A stretch of DNA of 64,000 bases from contig NZ_JAGGKV010000018.1 of assembly GCF_017874035.1 (NCBI RefSeq), positions 1 through 64,000 on the forward strand. Reading direction: 5' to 3'. Made by a program: the position numbers and the translations under genes. This document shows positions 51,070 to 60,404 of this stretch, piece after piece. Every line of letters starts with the position of its first letter. Position 1 is the stretch's first letter. Below the pieces are notes generated by a model. It saw only the letters and a program-made list of their open reading frames with translations, was not told the origin of the DNA and did no database searches. This stretch comes from Paenibacillus aceris. GTDB taxonomy: Bacteria; Bacillota; Bacilli; Paenibacillales; NBRC-103111.

Positions 51070-51120
51070 AAGGATAAACGGCTTCGTCGTCCATTTAGGA
51101 CGATTGCATTTGTCAAGGTA
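51070..51120 (+). repeat. 51-bp element, copy 2
   Basis: Opens AAGGATAAACGGCTTCGTCG, centre TCGTCC-ATTT-AGGACGA, closes TTTGTCAAGGTA. It lies between spoIVFA and rodA. Confidence 0.75.
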
Positions 51121-51129
51121 TTTACTGAA

Positions 51130-51175
51130 AAAAAGCCCGCCGGCCAACGGCCAGGGGCTCCTCTTATTTTGCTTT
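51130..51175 (-). terminator. Possible terminator after rodA
   Basis: On the minus strand GCCCCTGGCCG...CGGCGGGCTTTTTTT: a GGCC/GGCC-type stem followed by seven T, directly past the rodA stop. Confidence 0.7.
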
Positions 51176-51176
51176 T

Positions 51177-52325
51177 TTAAAACAATTCCGGTTCACGTTC
51201 CTGATGCAGCTTCACGCTCATGACCAGACCAAGCGAAAGCATGTTGATCAACAAGGAGGTTCCCCCATAACTAACAAAAGGAAGGGTGATTCCCGTTAAC
51301 GGCATAATGCCGATCATCATGCCTACATTTTCGAAAATCTGGAAGACAAACATAGAAACAACACCAACCACGATATAAGCTCCGCTTAGCTGAGTGCTTT
51401 GGATGGAAATCAGAATCATGCGGTAAATGAGCAAGAAATAAATAAGGAGCAGAACCGCTGAGCCCCGGAAGCCGAACTCTTCGCCCACCACGACAAAAAT
51501 AGAATCCGAATAAGCAAAAGGAATGAAGTTGCTATGGACGGAGGTTCCCTTTAGGAAGCCCTCGCCTTCCAGCCCCCCTGACCCGATTGCTCTGATCGCA
51601 TTTTTCACTTGATAGCTATCATCTTCCGTCACGTCTTGTGGATACAAGTAAGTGTCGATACGGTCCATCCAGTGGCTGAACCCGTAGCCTTTGAGCGTTT
51701 CAAACAAACTTGTATGAAACGTCTTATAAAGGGTGAGCAGCAGGAAACCCAGCCCTGCAAAAATAACGACGCTCAACAAGACATGCGAGTATTTGATATT
51801 GCCGATCCAAAGCATGCCGAGCAGGATAATGACGAAAATGATCGCATTCCCTAAGTCCGGCTGAATCAAAACGAGGATGAACGGCAGCAGCACAGCCGCG
51901 CATACAGGGATTAAATCGTTCTTGATCAGCAGCAGTTCGCCGCCACGCTTGGCCAGCAGCGCAGTCACGCAAATGATCAGGATTAGCTTCACCAGCTCCG
52001 CAGGCTGGAAGGTCAAGCCTCCCGGAAGCTCAAACCAACCGCGCGCTCCGTGAATTTTTTTACCGAAAAAATAAACTGCCACCAAAGACACGATGCCGAT
52101 ACCGTATAAGAATGGGGCAATCCGAATGAGTACACGATAATCAAAAAGACTGCAGGCTAGAAAGGCAAGTAAACCGACGGCATAGAGAATAAGAATTTTG
52201 GAAATCGAGATGACAATTGACGGATGATCCACGGATGCGCTGTAAACGGTCATCGTACTGATGACCATGAAAGCGAACAAGATGACAACAATAGGAATAT
52301 CGATGTTTTTCAGTTTTGCAAGCAC
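51177..52325 (-). CDS. rodA: RodA/FtsW/SpoVE family glycan polymerase
   Basis: 382 residues, ten membrane segments, SEDS family. HGARGWFELPGGLTFQPAEL carries the family's motif for the periplasmic catalytic Asp region, and the C-terminus has GITLPFVSYGGTSLLINM. Together with mreBCD upstream it should make side-wall peptidoglycan, so RodA rather than FtsW or SpoVE is preferred. Seven bases after minD. Confidence 0.93.
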   Translation of the reverse strand: MLAKLKNIDIPIVVILFAFMVISTMTVYSASVDHPSIVISISKILILYAVGLLAFLACSLFDYRVLIRIAPFLYGIGIVSLVAVYFFGKKIHGARGWFELPGGLTFQPAELVKLILIICVTALLAKRGGELLLIKNDLIPVCAAVLLPFILVLIQPDLGNAIIFVIILLGMLWIGNIKYSHVLLSVVIFAGLGFLLLTLYKTFHTSLFETLKGYGFSHWMDRIDTYLYPQDVTEDDSYQVKNAIRAIGSGGLEGEGFLKGTSVHSNFIPFAYSDSIFVVVGEEFGFRGSAVLLLIYFLLIYRMILISIQSTQLSGAYIVVGVVSMFVFQIFENVGMMIGIMPLTGITLPFVSYGGTSLLINMLSLGLVMSVKLHQEREPELF

Positions 52326-52332
52326 AGCACGA

Positions 52333-53127
52333 TCATCCTATTCCGATAAACTTTTTCATACGTTTGACCCAGCCAGTCTTGTCTTCGAGCTGCATGAGAG
52401 GCACTGTGTCACCCAAGATACGACGTGCCACGTTACGATAAGCAATCGCCGCGCGGGACGACGGGTTCATAACGGTAGGCTCGCCTGCGTTGGCCGCCTT
52501 AATGACATGCTCGTCATCGGGAACGATGCCTAGCAAATCGATGGCAAGTACCGAGCAGATTTCATCGATATCCAGCATTTCGCCTTTTTTCATCATCAGC
52601 GGACGAATCCGGTTAATAATCAACTTCGGCGATGATATTTTCTCATTCTCCAGCAGTCCAATAATTCGGTCGGCATCACGCACAGCGGCGTTTTCCGGGG
52701 TCGTTACAACAATTGCTTTGTCTGCGCCGGCTACCGCATTTTTGAAACCTTGCTCAATGCCGGCCGGACAGTCAATAATCACGAATTCAAAATCTTTTTT
52801 GAGCTCAAGAACAATATCTCTCACTTGCTCCGGCGACACCGCATGCTTATCCTTTGTCTGAGCAGCAGGCAACAGATACAACTCTTCGAAGCGCTTATCT
52901 TTGATTAAGGCTTGCGGCAAGCGGCAGCGTCCCTCCGCGACATCCACAAGGTCATAAATGATCCGATTTTCGAGTCCCATGACAACATCCAAATTGCGCA
53001 GGCCAATGTCGGTGTCCACCATGCATACTTTTTTCCCCAAAAGCGCCAATGCTGTTCCAAGATTTGCCGAAGTCGTTGTTTTGCCAACGCCGCCCTTTCC
53101 TGAAGTAACAACGATTGCTTCTCCCAT
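52333..53127 (-). CDS. minD: Septum site-determining ATPase MinD
   Basis: 264 residues. Deviant Walker A KGGVGKTTTSANLG, switch region VIIDCPAGIEQGF, and a C-terminal amphipathic helix (GWVKRMKKFIGIG) for membrane binding. Recruits MinC and, in Bacilli, works with DivIVA/MinJ. Confidence 0.97.
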   Translation of the reverse strand: MGEAIVVTSGKGGVGKTTTSANLGTALALLGKKVCMVDTDIGLRNLDVVMGLENRIIYDLVDVAEGRCRLPQALIKDKRFEELYLLPAAQTKDKHAVSPEQVRDIVLELKKDFEFVIIDCPAGIEQGFKNAVAGADKAIVVTTPENAAVRDADRIIGLLENEKISSPKLIINRIRPLMMKKGEMLDIDEICSVLAIDLLGIVPDDEHVIKAANAGEPTVMNPSSRAAIAYRNVARRILGDTVPLMQLEDKTGWVKRMKKFIGIG

Positions 53128-53162
53128 GTGTTCTCACCCCACGCGCTATTTTCTATAAAATG

Positions 53163-53822
53163 CTATAATTTAAAATTCGAATCAGGCCAAATCCGATGAA
53201 GTTGATGCAGCTTATCGATTTCCATTTTACCATCTTTCACATAAGCAAATTCCATAAAAGCCTCTTCAATTCCCCATTCATCGGGAGAACGGCTAATAAT
53301 TCCGGCGATCCGCAACTGAGTCGGACGCATATGAGAAGCGGCAATGATCGCTTTATCATCACCATCGATCCCGGCATGCGCCATTCCGCGAAGTGAGCCC
53401 ATAATATAAATGTTCCCGGTAGAGGTAATGGTTCCGCCTGGATTAACATCGCCTAAATATAGTAAATCACCCTCATGATGGAGGGTTTGTCCCGATCGAA
53501 TCATTCCTTTAAGGGCGGACATTCTTGCGGCAGGTTCTACGACAGCTTCTTTTCGAGGTTCGCTTTCAATCGATTGAATAAGCAGATTGCCCTTTTGCTT
53601 GATGACAGATCTGATCTCTTCTTTCTGCTCCTCGGTTGCTTCCCTGCTGCCTAATTTAACGTGCACATGAATAATCGGTCCGGTCAGTATTTGCTGATGC
53701 GTCTTTTCCAGCTTATGCTGTAACTCTTTCAGCAAATCTTGCCAATCGCATGCGTCGTTTAGTAAAAATACAAGGCCATCTTTGACCCCTTTTATCATCA
53801 CGTGGTGCTTAGCTACAGACAT
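53163..53822 (-). CDS. minC: Septum inhibitor MinC
   Basis: 219 residues from ATG 53822; the Shine-Dalgarno GGGAGG is 13 bases away, so an ATT just before, or an upstream ATG, cannot be excluded. N-terminal FtsZ-binding domain (KGVKDGLVFLLNDACDWQDL) and C-terminal beta-helix (LGDVNPGGTITSTGNIYIMG, LRGMAHAGIDGD) that binds MinD. 35 bp before minD. Confidence 0.94.
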   Translation of the reverse strand: MSVAKHHVMIKGVKDGLVFLLNDACDWQDLLKELQHKLEKTHQQILTGPIIHVHVKLGSREATEEQKEEIRSVIKQKGNLLIQSIESEPRKEAVVEPAARMSALKGMIRSGQTLHHEGDLLYLGDVNPGGTITSTGNIYIMGSLRGMAHAGIDGDDKAIIAASHMRPTQLRIAGIISRSPDEWGIEEAFMEFAYVKDGKMEIDKLHQLHRIWPDSNFKL

Positions 53823-53894
53823 AATTGAATGACGACCTCCCAACCTATACATTTCGGCTCATGTCGTAGATTCTCCTGCTAACCGCCTGGAAAA

Positions 53895-54434
53895 TTAATC
53901 TTCGCTATTCGCAGGCACGATGCGCTTTCCTTCGAGCAGCTTGCGAATAGGAACGTAGCAAACCAAGGCGAAAAGCAAATTAAAAAGAACACTTGGGAGC
54001 ATGTAATGGGTGAGAGCAAATTTCATATCAATGTCAATGAGCTTAAACAAGCGGTTAATGCCATAATTGATGAACTCAAACAAAAGCAAACCGAATCCGG
54101 TAATGAGCAAATTATAAAAAATCAGGTTAGGCTGTCTTCGCTGCGCCAGTCCGGCCAAATAACCGGTCAGTCCCATCCCGAAAGAATAGACACCGAGCAT
54201 CGCCCCATAATAATTAAAATCATGCAAAAGACCAAACAAAAGCCCATAAATGAGTGCAGAATGCCGATGACGAAAAAGACCGATAAACAAAATAAAGACC
54301 AGAGTAAAATGGGGGGTAACATGTACGCTAGCCTGCCAAGAAGATGGGAGCAGCCAAACTACAATGGTCCCTTGCAGAACAAACAAGCCAAATAGAATGA
54401 GCCACAGCAAATGTCGAGTCACGTAACGGCTCAC
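53895..54434 (-). CDS. mreD: Rod shape protein MreD
   Basis: 179 residues, five or six membrane segments, with LIYGLLFGLLHDFNYYGAML as the MreD signature. It starts one base after the mreC stop. Confidence 0.93.
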   Translation of the reverse strand: MSRYVTRHLLWLILFGLFVLQGTIVVWLLPSSWQASVHVTPHFTLVFILFIGLFRHRHSALIYGLLFGLLHDFNYYGAMLGVYSFGMGLTGYLAGLAQRRQPNLIFYNLLITGFGLLLFEFINYGINRLFKLIDIDMKFALTHYMLPSVLFNLLFALVCYVPIRKLLEGKRIVPANSED

Positions 54435-54435
54435 C

Positions 54436-55299
54436 TCATTTCACTTCCGGAACTTCGACCACAAATACTTCACGAATACGGTTAAAGGAAGCCTTAGGCT
54501 TCACCATAACTTTGTAGGTGATCCCGAATTCCCCTGGACCGATGGAAGAAATCGTCCCTACTTCAATACCCTTTGGAAATACTTGTCCCAAGCCTGATGT
54601 AATAATCGTATCTCCAACTTTCATTTCGTCGGCATGTTCCACCTTGTTCATGACAAGCTCTCCGGTTTTGGAATCGAAGGACTCGATCATCCCAAAGGGC
54701 TGATTCTCATTGCCCTTCACTGTGACGGCAATCGCCTTCGAGTTGTTGTCGGTATCCGTAATTTCCGTCAGCAATTGAACGTTCGAGTGGAAGCCGAACA
54801 CCTTGCTCACCCGGCCGACTAATCCGTCCACCGTCATGACGGCCATATTCTCTTTGATGCCGTCCTTGTCGCCAAGATTAATCGTGACCGTACTGTTGTA
54901 CGGATCGGGATCGATTGTAACGACTTCAGCGATCCGATACGTATACACGTTAGCCTGCCGCTGCCTCTCTGTAAAGCCCAGCGCTTCCATCAACCGCTTA
55001 TTTTGCGATTCCAGTTCATTCAGTCGCTGCGTATCTCGCGCATACTGTGTAAGGGTCAGCTTCAGCGTCTTATTTTCTTCATAAATGACTCTGAGCTGGC
55101 GGATATCTTCGAAGAAACCCGCTACCTGCGCAGCGGGCTTATAGAAGAGTCCTTGCGTCCACGATACCGAGTCTTTGACAAATTTCTCCGGCCATGTCAT
55201 CGGTGCTCGGTTCCCCAGTGTTAATCCCATTAATATAAAGAAGCAGACTAGACCGAACATCAGAAAAATCAGCCTCTTGTTTCCCATGAATTTAAACAA
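54436..55299 (-). CDS. mreC: Rod shape protein MreC
   Basis: 287 residues from TTG 55299, eight bases after AGAAGG; GTG 55308 overlaps that site and ATG 55287 is 20 bases from it. Membrane anchor (about 6-25), coiled coil (LRVIYEENKTLKLTLTQYAR, DTQRLNELESQNKRL), then the beta domain (DPDPYNSTVTINLGDKDGIK, NMAVMTVDGLVGRV). Bridges MreB and outside wall enzymes. Confidence 0.94.
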   Translation of the reverse strand: MFKFMGNKRLIFLMFGLVCFFILMGLTLGNRAPMTWPEKFVKDSVSWTQGLFYKPAAQVAGFFEDIRQLRVIYEENKTLKLTLTQYARDTQRLNELESQNKRLMEALGFTERQRQANVYTYRIAEVVTIDPDPYNSTVTINLGDKDGIKENMAVMTVDGLVGRVSKVFGFHSNVQLLTEITDTDNNSKAIAVTVKGNENQPFGMIESFDSKTGELVMNKVEHADEMKVGDTIITSGLGQVFPKGIEVGTISSIGPGEFGITYKVMVKPKASFNRIREVFVVEVPEVK

Positions 55300-55321
55300 A
55301 ATGAGCACCTTCTAACGAATA

Positions 55322-56356
55322 TTAACGCTTATATCGCGAACTTGATCCTGACTTGCTTTTAAATAAATGTATGTTTTCCAAAGCGCGGCCTGTTCCAATC
55401 GCCACACAGTCAAGCGGATTCTCTGCGACCAAGACAGGCATGCCGGTTTCTCTGGCAAGCAAGCGGTCAAGATTGCGCAGTAAGCCGCCGCCGCCGGTTA
55501 ACACAATCCCGCGATCCATAATATCCGCTGATAATTCAGGCGGACACTTCTCAAGCGTAACCTTCACGGCTTCAACGATCGCATTGACCGTATCCGTTAG
55601 AGATTCCGTAATTTCATCGGACGTTACGCTCATCGTCTTAGGCAAACCGGAAACAAGGTCGCGCCCGCGGATTTCAAGCGTCTCCGGCTTTTCCATCGGA
55701 AGTGCCGAGCCGATTTCCATTTTCAACGTTTCAGACGTACGTTCCCCAATCATTAGATTGTATGTACGTTTAATGTACTGAATGATAGCTTCGTCCATTT
55801 CATCGCCTGCGATCCGAATGGAGCGGCTCGTGACGATCCCTCCAAGCGAGATAACCGCAACTTCCGTAGTTCCGCCTCCGATATCGACTACCATGCTTCC
55901 GGTTGGTTCCCATACCGGGAGATCTGCCCCAATCGCTGCGGCAAACGGCTCTTCAATCGTATACGCTTCACGCGCCCCGGCCTGTTTCGTTGCGTCCTCG
56001 ACCGCCCGCTTCTCAACGGCTGTGATGCCGGAAGGCACACAAACCATAACATTAGGGTGTCGTTGGAATAACCAACGTTGTTTCTGAGCTTGTCTCAGAA
56101 AGTAACGAATCATCGTTGCTGTTGTCTCAAAATCGGCAATGACGCCGTCCTTCATGGGGCGAATCGCACGAATGTTGCCCGGTGTGCGGCCGATCATTTT
56201 TTTCGCTGCATCTCCGACAGCCTCGATTGTTTTCGTATCCGTACGTAGAGCAACCACAGAAGGTTCTCTAACGATTATTCCTCTGCCTTTTACATAAACC
56301 AGTGTATTCGCTGTACCTAAATCAATCCCTAAATCTTTTGTAAAGCCTCCGAACAT
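55322..56356 (-). CDS. mreB: Rod shape-determining actin MreB
   Basis: 344 residues. Actin-fold motifs: DLGIDLGTANTLVYVKGRG, VVDIGGGTTEVAVIS and VLTGGGGLLRNLDRLL. Forms membrane filaments directing elongation. AAGGAG precedes ATG 56356, and radC's last exon ends 35 bp upstream. Confidence 0.98.
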   Translation of the reverse strand: MFGGFTKDLGIDLGTANTLVYVKGRGIIVREPSVVALRTDTKTIEAVGDAAKKMIGRTPGNIRAIRPMKDGVIADFETTATMIRYFLRQAQKQRWLFQRHPNVMVCVPSGITAVEKRAVEDATKQAGAREAYTIEEPFAAAIGADLPVWEPTGSMVVDIGGGTTEVAVISLGGIVTSRSIRIAGDEMDEAIIQYIKRTYNLMIGERTSETLKMEIGSALPMEKPETLEIRGRDLVSGLPKTMSVTSDEITESLTDTVNAIVEAVKVTLEKCPPELSADIMDRGIVLTGGGGLLRNLDRLLARETGMPVLVAENPLDCVAIGTGRALENIHLFKSKSGSSSRYKR

Positions 56357-56391
56357 GGCAGTTACTCCTTTCCTATTGCCAACCTATTATA

Positions 56392-56597
56392 TTACATAAA
56401 GCCTTCTTCCTTCAAACTTATGAATCTCTGATCACCTATGATAACATGATCCAACACTTCAATACCAATAATAGTTCCCGCTTCCACCAAACGGTGGGTT
56501 AACTGTATATCTTCCGGACTTGGCGTAGGATCTCCACTAGGATGATTATGTACACAAACGATAGATGCGCTGCTTCTTTTGATTGCCGCTCGGAATA
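56392..56597 (-). CDS. radC: radC, 3' exon
   Basis: Last 68 codons (and two bases of a split codon) of RadC, starting TATTCCGAGCGG directly after the intron. It carries the JAMM metalloprotease-like motif VHNHPSGDPTPSPED and the usual C-terminus HVIIGDQRFISLKEEGFM. On its own this fragment has no start codon or ribosome binding site, so it is expressed only if the intron is spliced. Confidence 0.92.
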
Positions 56598-56644
56598 ATA
56601 GGAATAGGTAAGGGTTTGAGTTCTCTCCCCCTTTTCCCCTCCTC

Positions 56645-56679
56645 CACACCGTGCGTGCGAGTTTCCTCGCACACGGCGT
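56645..56679 (-). ncRNA. Domain V of the group II intron
   Basis: Minus strand: CGCCGTGTGCGAG-GAAA-CTCGCACGCACGGTG (split here at the loop). Shape, tetraloop and the CGC/two-base-bulge pattern match bacterial group II domain V. Confidence 0.85.
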
Positions 56680-56735
56680 TCTAACGATTAAACCTACTTT
56701 CCTTTGCGGATTTCGATACCCTATAATCTCACGAT

Positions 56736-58631
56736 TTATAACGTACTTTCGAGTGAACTGGTTCTCAGAGAATTTCTGTAGTTCTGGACTCTATTTATAG
56801 CCTTTTTACCAAAGCTTTCAGGCATGTCATTACCATGTACTACCCTATGGCATCTCGCACATAACCACGCTAAGTTTTTCACTTTGTTTATTTCATTCAC
56901 AGGTAGTTTGTTGTTGATGTGGTGACAGTGTCGTTGTCCATAAAGAAGTTCGTTATCGCAGATTTTACATTTACCTCTGTCTCGATTGTAGGCATACTCA
57001 CGGTTCATTAGATACTCAAAGTTGTATTTATTCTTTTTGGTTGTTGCACCGATTAGAGTATCAACGTCATAGAGAGGTGGTCTGTCTAGAGGTAGTCTCT
57101 TCCTTTCAAATTGTTTTAGGTAGAGACTGATACCCTCATCCGTATAAGGTGTTATCTTCTGGTTGAATGGGTACTTTTCCCACTTGCTATGAGTTATCCC
57201 CGCTTTTGTCAGCCCTATCCATAGGTCTTCATATTTGATACCAAAGGTTTTCCAACTATACTGTTCGTGTCTTTGAGGGCGATTATTCACCATTTCGAGA
57301 GGGATTTCGTATTGCCTATAACTTTTCCCATAAATTCTCTTGAAAGTACTTACCGCCGTTCGATTTACCTTATCGTCAATATAGCCGAAGGTCGAGTTGC
57401 AGATGGATGTTTTCCAGTATTCCGCTACCCCAATGATAATTGCATTAACCTTCTCGACTTGCGCAGCTCTTTGGTCGATTTTGGTAAATGATCTTAACAG
57501 TCTTATTTCCTTTGTTATCTTTCGGACTTGTTCCCTAACTTTCTTAGGGTTCGGATAGTTTTTCCCTACAATCTTTTTCTCTGGCTTTTCAGGAGTAGCT
57601 CTACGTTCCTCTGCTTTAATTAGAAACCCTAAGAATTTGGCTGGCTTTTCTGTGATGTTTGTTATGACTGTTTTTTCATCTGATAGCTCCAGTTTCAGCT
57701 TCGCTTTAAAGTATTTTCTGAGGTAACTTAAGAGTCTTTTTGCCTCCTGTTCAGAAGTACAAAGAATCATCCAGTCATCTGCATAACGAATGAGGTACTT
57801 AGGAATTACCCCTTTATTCTTCAGGTATTTACGTTTTCCAGACACATTGGTATTGTGCCCTTCAAATTTAGCTGTCTCATACATCCTACCTACTGTCCAA
57901 TCAAAGTCGTTTAAATACACGTTCGCCAGTAGTGGGGAAATAATCCCACCTTGTGGAGTACCAATATCCGTTTTCTCTAATAGTTCCTGTTCGATATACC
58001 CTGCCCTCAGCATTTCTTTGATGATAGCTAGAACTCTCTTATCTCTAATACCGATTTTCCATAATTTATTTATCAGAATTTTGTGGTTGATATTGTCAAA
58101 GTATCCTTTGATATCACCCTCAATTACGTAAATCGGCTTGGTGTTACTTCTAATGTTGATGGAGTTTATGATTTTTGCTATAGCATGCTTGGTGGCTCTG
58201 AAAGGTCGGAATCCGTAGCTATGAGGATACATTTTCGCCTCGACTATGGGTTCCAAAACTATGCGCAGACATTCTTGAATTATTCTGTCAAGCATAGTTG
58301 GAATACCGAGCGGTCTGTTCTTTCCATTAGTTTTTCGGATATATACTCGTCTGACTGGTTTAGGCTTGTATCTTTTGACTTGTTTCTGGATAAGGTTAAT
58401 TAGTTCATCCTTGTCCATTTGCAGATATTTATCAATGTTTATTCCATCAATACCCGCGGTCTTTGATCCGTGATTGGACTTAATCTTGTGAATGGCGGTG
58501 GTAATTGTGATTTCATTAAATGCGATTTCGAGTATACTATGGAAATTCTTTCCCATTTTGCTTTGGTCGAATATGAACTTAAGCTTTTGTTTTAGTCCGT
58601 GTTCTGAGGAGAATTTGTCGTTTAGATGCAC
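56736..58631 (-). CDS. ltrA: Group II intron reverse transcriptase/maturase with HNH domain
   Basis: 631 residues from GTG 58631 (GGAGG about eight bases upstream). Reverse transcriptase blocks RT0-RT7: GIDGINIDKYLQ, RVYIRKTNGKNRPLGIPTM, SYGFRPFRATKHA, EGDIKGYFDNINH, GTPQGGIISPLLANVYLNDF, and catalytic YADD in YLIRYADDWMILC. A maturase (X) domain follows around 400-530 and an HNH endonuclease at the end (CKICDNELLYGQRHCHHINN, then LCARCHRVVHGND). All domains are full length, so the intron may be mobile by target-primed reverse transcription. Confidence 0.95.
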   Translation of the reverse strand: MHLNDKFSSEHGLKQKLKFIFDQSKMGKNFHSILEIAFNEITITTAIHKIKSNHGSKTAGIDGINIDKYLQMDKDELINLIQKQVKRYKPKPVRRVYIRKTNGKNRPLGIPTMLDRIIQECLRIVLEPIVEAKMYPHSYGFRPFRATKHAIAKIINSINIRSNTKPIYVIEGDIKGYFDNINHKILINKLWKIGIRDKRVLAIIKEMLRAGYIEQELLEKTDIGTPQGGIISPLLANVYLNDFDWTVGRMYETAKFEGHNTNVSGKRKYLKNKGVIPKYLIRYADDWMILCTSEQEAKRLLSYLRKYFKAKLKLELSDEKTVITNITEKPAKFLGFLIKAEERRATPEKPEKKIVGKNYPNPKKVREQVRKITKEIRLLRSFTKIDQRAAQVEKVNAIIIGVAEYWKTSICNSTFGYIDDKVNRTAVSTFKRIYGKSYRQYEIPLEMVNNRPQRHEQYSWKTFGIKYEDLWIGLTKAGITHSKWEKYPFNQKITPYTDEGISLYLKQFERKRLPLDRPPLYDVDTLIGATTKKNKYNFEYLMNREYAYNRDRGKCKICDNELLYGQRHCHHINNKLPVNEINKVKNLAWLCARCHRVVHGNDMPESFGKKAINRVQNYRNSLRTSSLESTL

Positions 58632-59314
58632 AGGATCACCTCCCGTGGTACGTTACCTTTTATTTCAAGGAGTCACCAAATTCTCTTTTGTTCATCTCTA
58701 AAATTTAACCGTCTAGTGTCCTTCGCCATGTGATAGACTTTCTCTATCTCGGACTACTACGACACTGCTGACTCCTTATGTTGTTCATCACTCTGTCAAG
58801 TTCCCAACATAAGGTCTCCCACGTTCCATATTACCTATCCTTTGAATTGGAACCCTTAGGTCGCTACTTTACTCCGGAAAATCCGAGAATTGTTTGAGTT
58901 ATAGTTATTCAATCCCTTTCCAAGTCATTTCAGGCTTGGATGAATAAGATAAGAGAAGAGTATCCTATCCGATTTTCGTTGTTTCTGATTTTCATCAGCC
59001 ACCCTAACGGAGCTTCAACCATAGCTTCATTTGCATTAACCATAGGTTCGCGGATGCCCGCACTATTACACCGTATTTATCAGACATGATAAACTTAGGC
59101 TTCAAGTTACGACTTTACCACGCTTCACACACCCTTTACTGACAGTTATTGGATGCATGGTGGAGTTTAGCACTCGTACCTTACGTTTAGTACGTAAGTT
59201 AACTCTGTACGGCAAGGGTACTTCCCCCTTGATTTGAGTAATACAGTTCAGCCAAAGTATTGACTGTCGCTATTCGTATGAGCAATGCTCATACTTATGC
59301 GCAACGTGGCGCAC

Positions 59315-59798
59315 CTTCGCGAGGGTGGACGATGGACGCGTTCAAACTGCCCATGGAGAGTGTTTCTTGCGCAAGCACATGGTTTTTCGTATTCAAAAAT
59401 AAACAGACGAAATGCTCCTTTTGTAAATACCGAAGATCTTCGCTTAATAAATTAGCAATATCTTTCGGTGAACGAATGGTAACCCGCTCCGAGAACGTGC
59501 TTTTGGCAATTCTGCGCCCCAATTCGATGCCGGCCATAATTTGCAGCGCTTTCGCATCGCCAATGCCTTTGATTTGCGTAAGCTGATCTTTGCTCATGTC
59601 CACAAGGCTGCGCAATCCGCCGGATTCGCTTAAAATGCGGCTGGCCAGACGAAGCGCAGACTCCGAAACCGTACCTGTTCGAAGAATAATCGCCAAGAGC
59701 TCCGCATGGCTTAATGCCCCGGCTCCATATTGAAGCATTCGCTCTCTAGGCCTTTCCTCCGTCGGCACTTCCCGCAGCATTAAACTTGTGACTTCCAT
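59315..59798 (-). CDS. radC: radC, 5' exon
   Basis: 161 codons plus one base. ATG 59798 follows AGGGG by five to six bases. N-terminal helix-hairpin-helix part (GALSHAELLAIILRTGT, QLTQIKGIGDAKALQIMAG) and the start of the JAB/MPN domain (HFVCLFLNTKNHVLAQET, GSLNASIVHPRE). Unspliced, the frame runs six codons into the intron and stops, giving a protein without the JAMM metal site. RadC's role in repair is uncertain in general. Confidence 0.93.
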
Positions 59799-59869
59799 CA
59801 ATTCCCCTCTTTCCTTCTGTAGGTTGTGTTACTTATCCGTATCCCATTCATACCGATAAAGCCCTTAAA

Positions 59870-59908
59870 ACAACACAAAACCCCCGGATTGATAAGATCC
59901 GAGGGCTT
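59870..59908 (-). terminator. Terminator of the Rrf2 gene
   Basis: On the minus strand CCCTCGGATC...GATCCGGGGG-type stem (with a small internal loop) then TTTTGTGTTGTTTT. Confidence 0.75.
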
Positions 59909-60361
59909 CTAGGACAACTGCTCATTATTCGATTGCGGGCATCCGAACGCTTTGATTCGTTCAAGCATACTGCCGATGGTATAGCCATCGAAGTATGATT
60001 CCATCTGTTTTTCTGCGTCAGCGAAAACATTTCCCATCAGCATATCCATTTTGGATGAAATCATACAGTCGTTATTTTTCTCATCGCCGGAGCACCAGCT
60101 TGGCTTCAAAGAGCCGTGACAGGTCAGACGGTAAATTTCACCTAGAGTCACATCGTCCGGATTACGGCATAGAATGAATCCGCCACCGATGCCTTCTTTG
60201 GTCGAAACGTAACCTGCTTTTCGCAGAAAGCCCATAACTTTGCGGATACGAGCGGAATGCGTGGATACATTCGCAGCAATTTCTTCGCTGGTTGCCATGT
60301 GATCAGGCAAATTTGCAAGAAATACGAGACTGTGGACGGCTATCGTAAATTCGCTGTTCAT
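59909..60361 (-). CDS. Rrf2 family regulator with three-cysteine motif
   Basis: 150 residues from ATG 60361 (GGGAGG seven bases upstream). Winged helix (TSEEIAANVSTHSARIRKVM, EGIGGGFILCRNPDDVTLGE). Cysteines at 81, 90 and 99, spaced eight residues apart, lie where IscR and NsrR hold an iron-sulfur cluster (C81HGSLKPSW, C90SGDEKNND, C99); Cys65 is extra. So it may sense iron, nitric oxide or redox state. It sits between maf and radC, not next to an isc/suf operon. Its own promoter overlaps palindromes. Confidence 0.88.
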   Translation of the reverse strand: MNSEFTIAVHSLVFLANLPDHMATSEEIAANVSTHSARIRKVMGFLRKAGYVSTKEGIGGGFILCRNPDDVTLGEIYRLTCHGSLKPSWCSGDEKNNDCMISSKMDMLMGNVFADAEKQMESYFDGYTIGSMLERIKAFGCPQSNNEQLS

Positions 60362-60404
60362 GGCCAATCCTCCCTGAAGAATGCGAAGTCGTGTCGCTAC
60401 TGTC

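Larger units (their letters stand above)
56598..59314 (-). mobile_element. Group II intron inside radC
   Basis: 2717 bp on the minus strand. The 5' end is GTGCGCCACG, fitting the group II GUGYG rule, and the 3' end is CTATTCCTAT, fitting the final AY. Domain V is seen at about 56645-56679 (GCCGTGTGCGAGGAAACTCG and its return arm with GAAA tetraloop), domain VI at about 56606-56640. Domains I-III occupy about 650 bases before the maturase ORF, which sits in domain IV. Removing exactly these bases joins GAAG to TATTC and restores Glu-Val-Phe in RadC. Total RadC is then 229 residues, the normal size. Confidence 0.92.
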
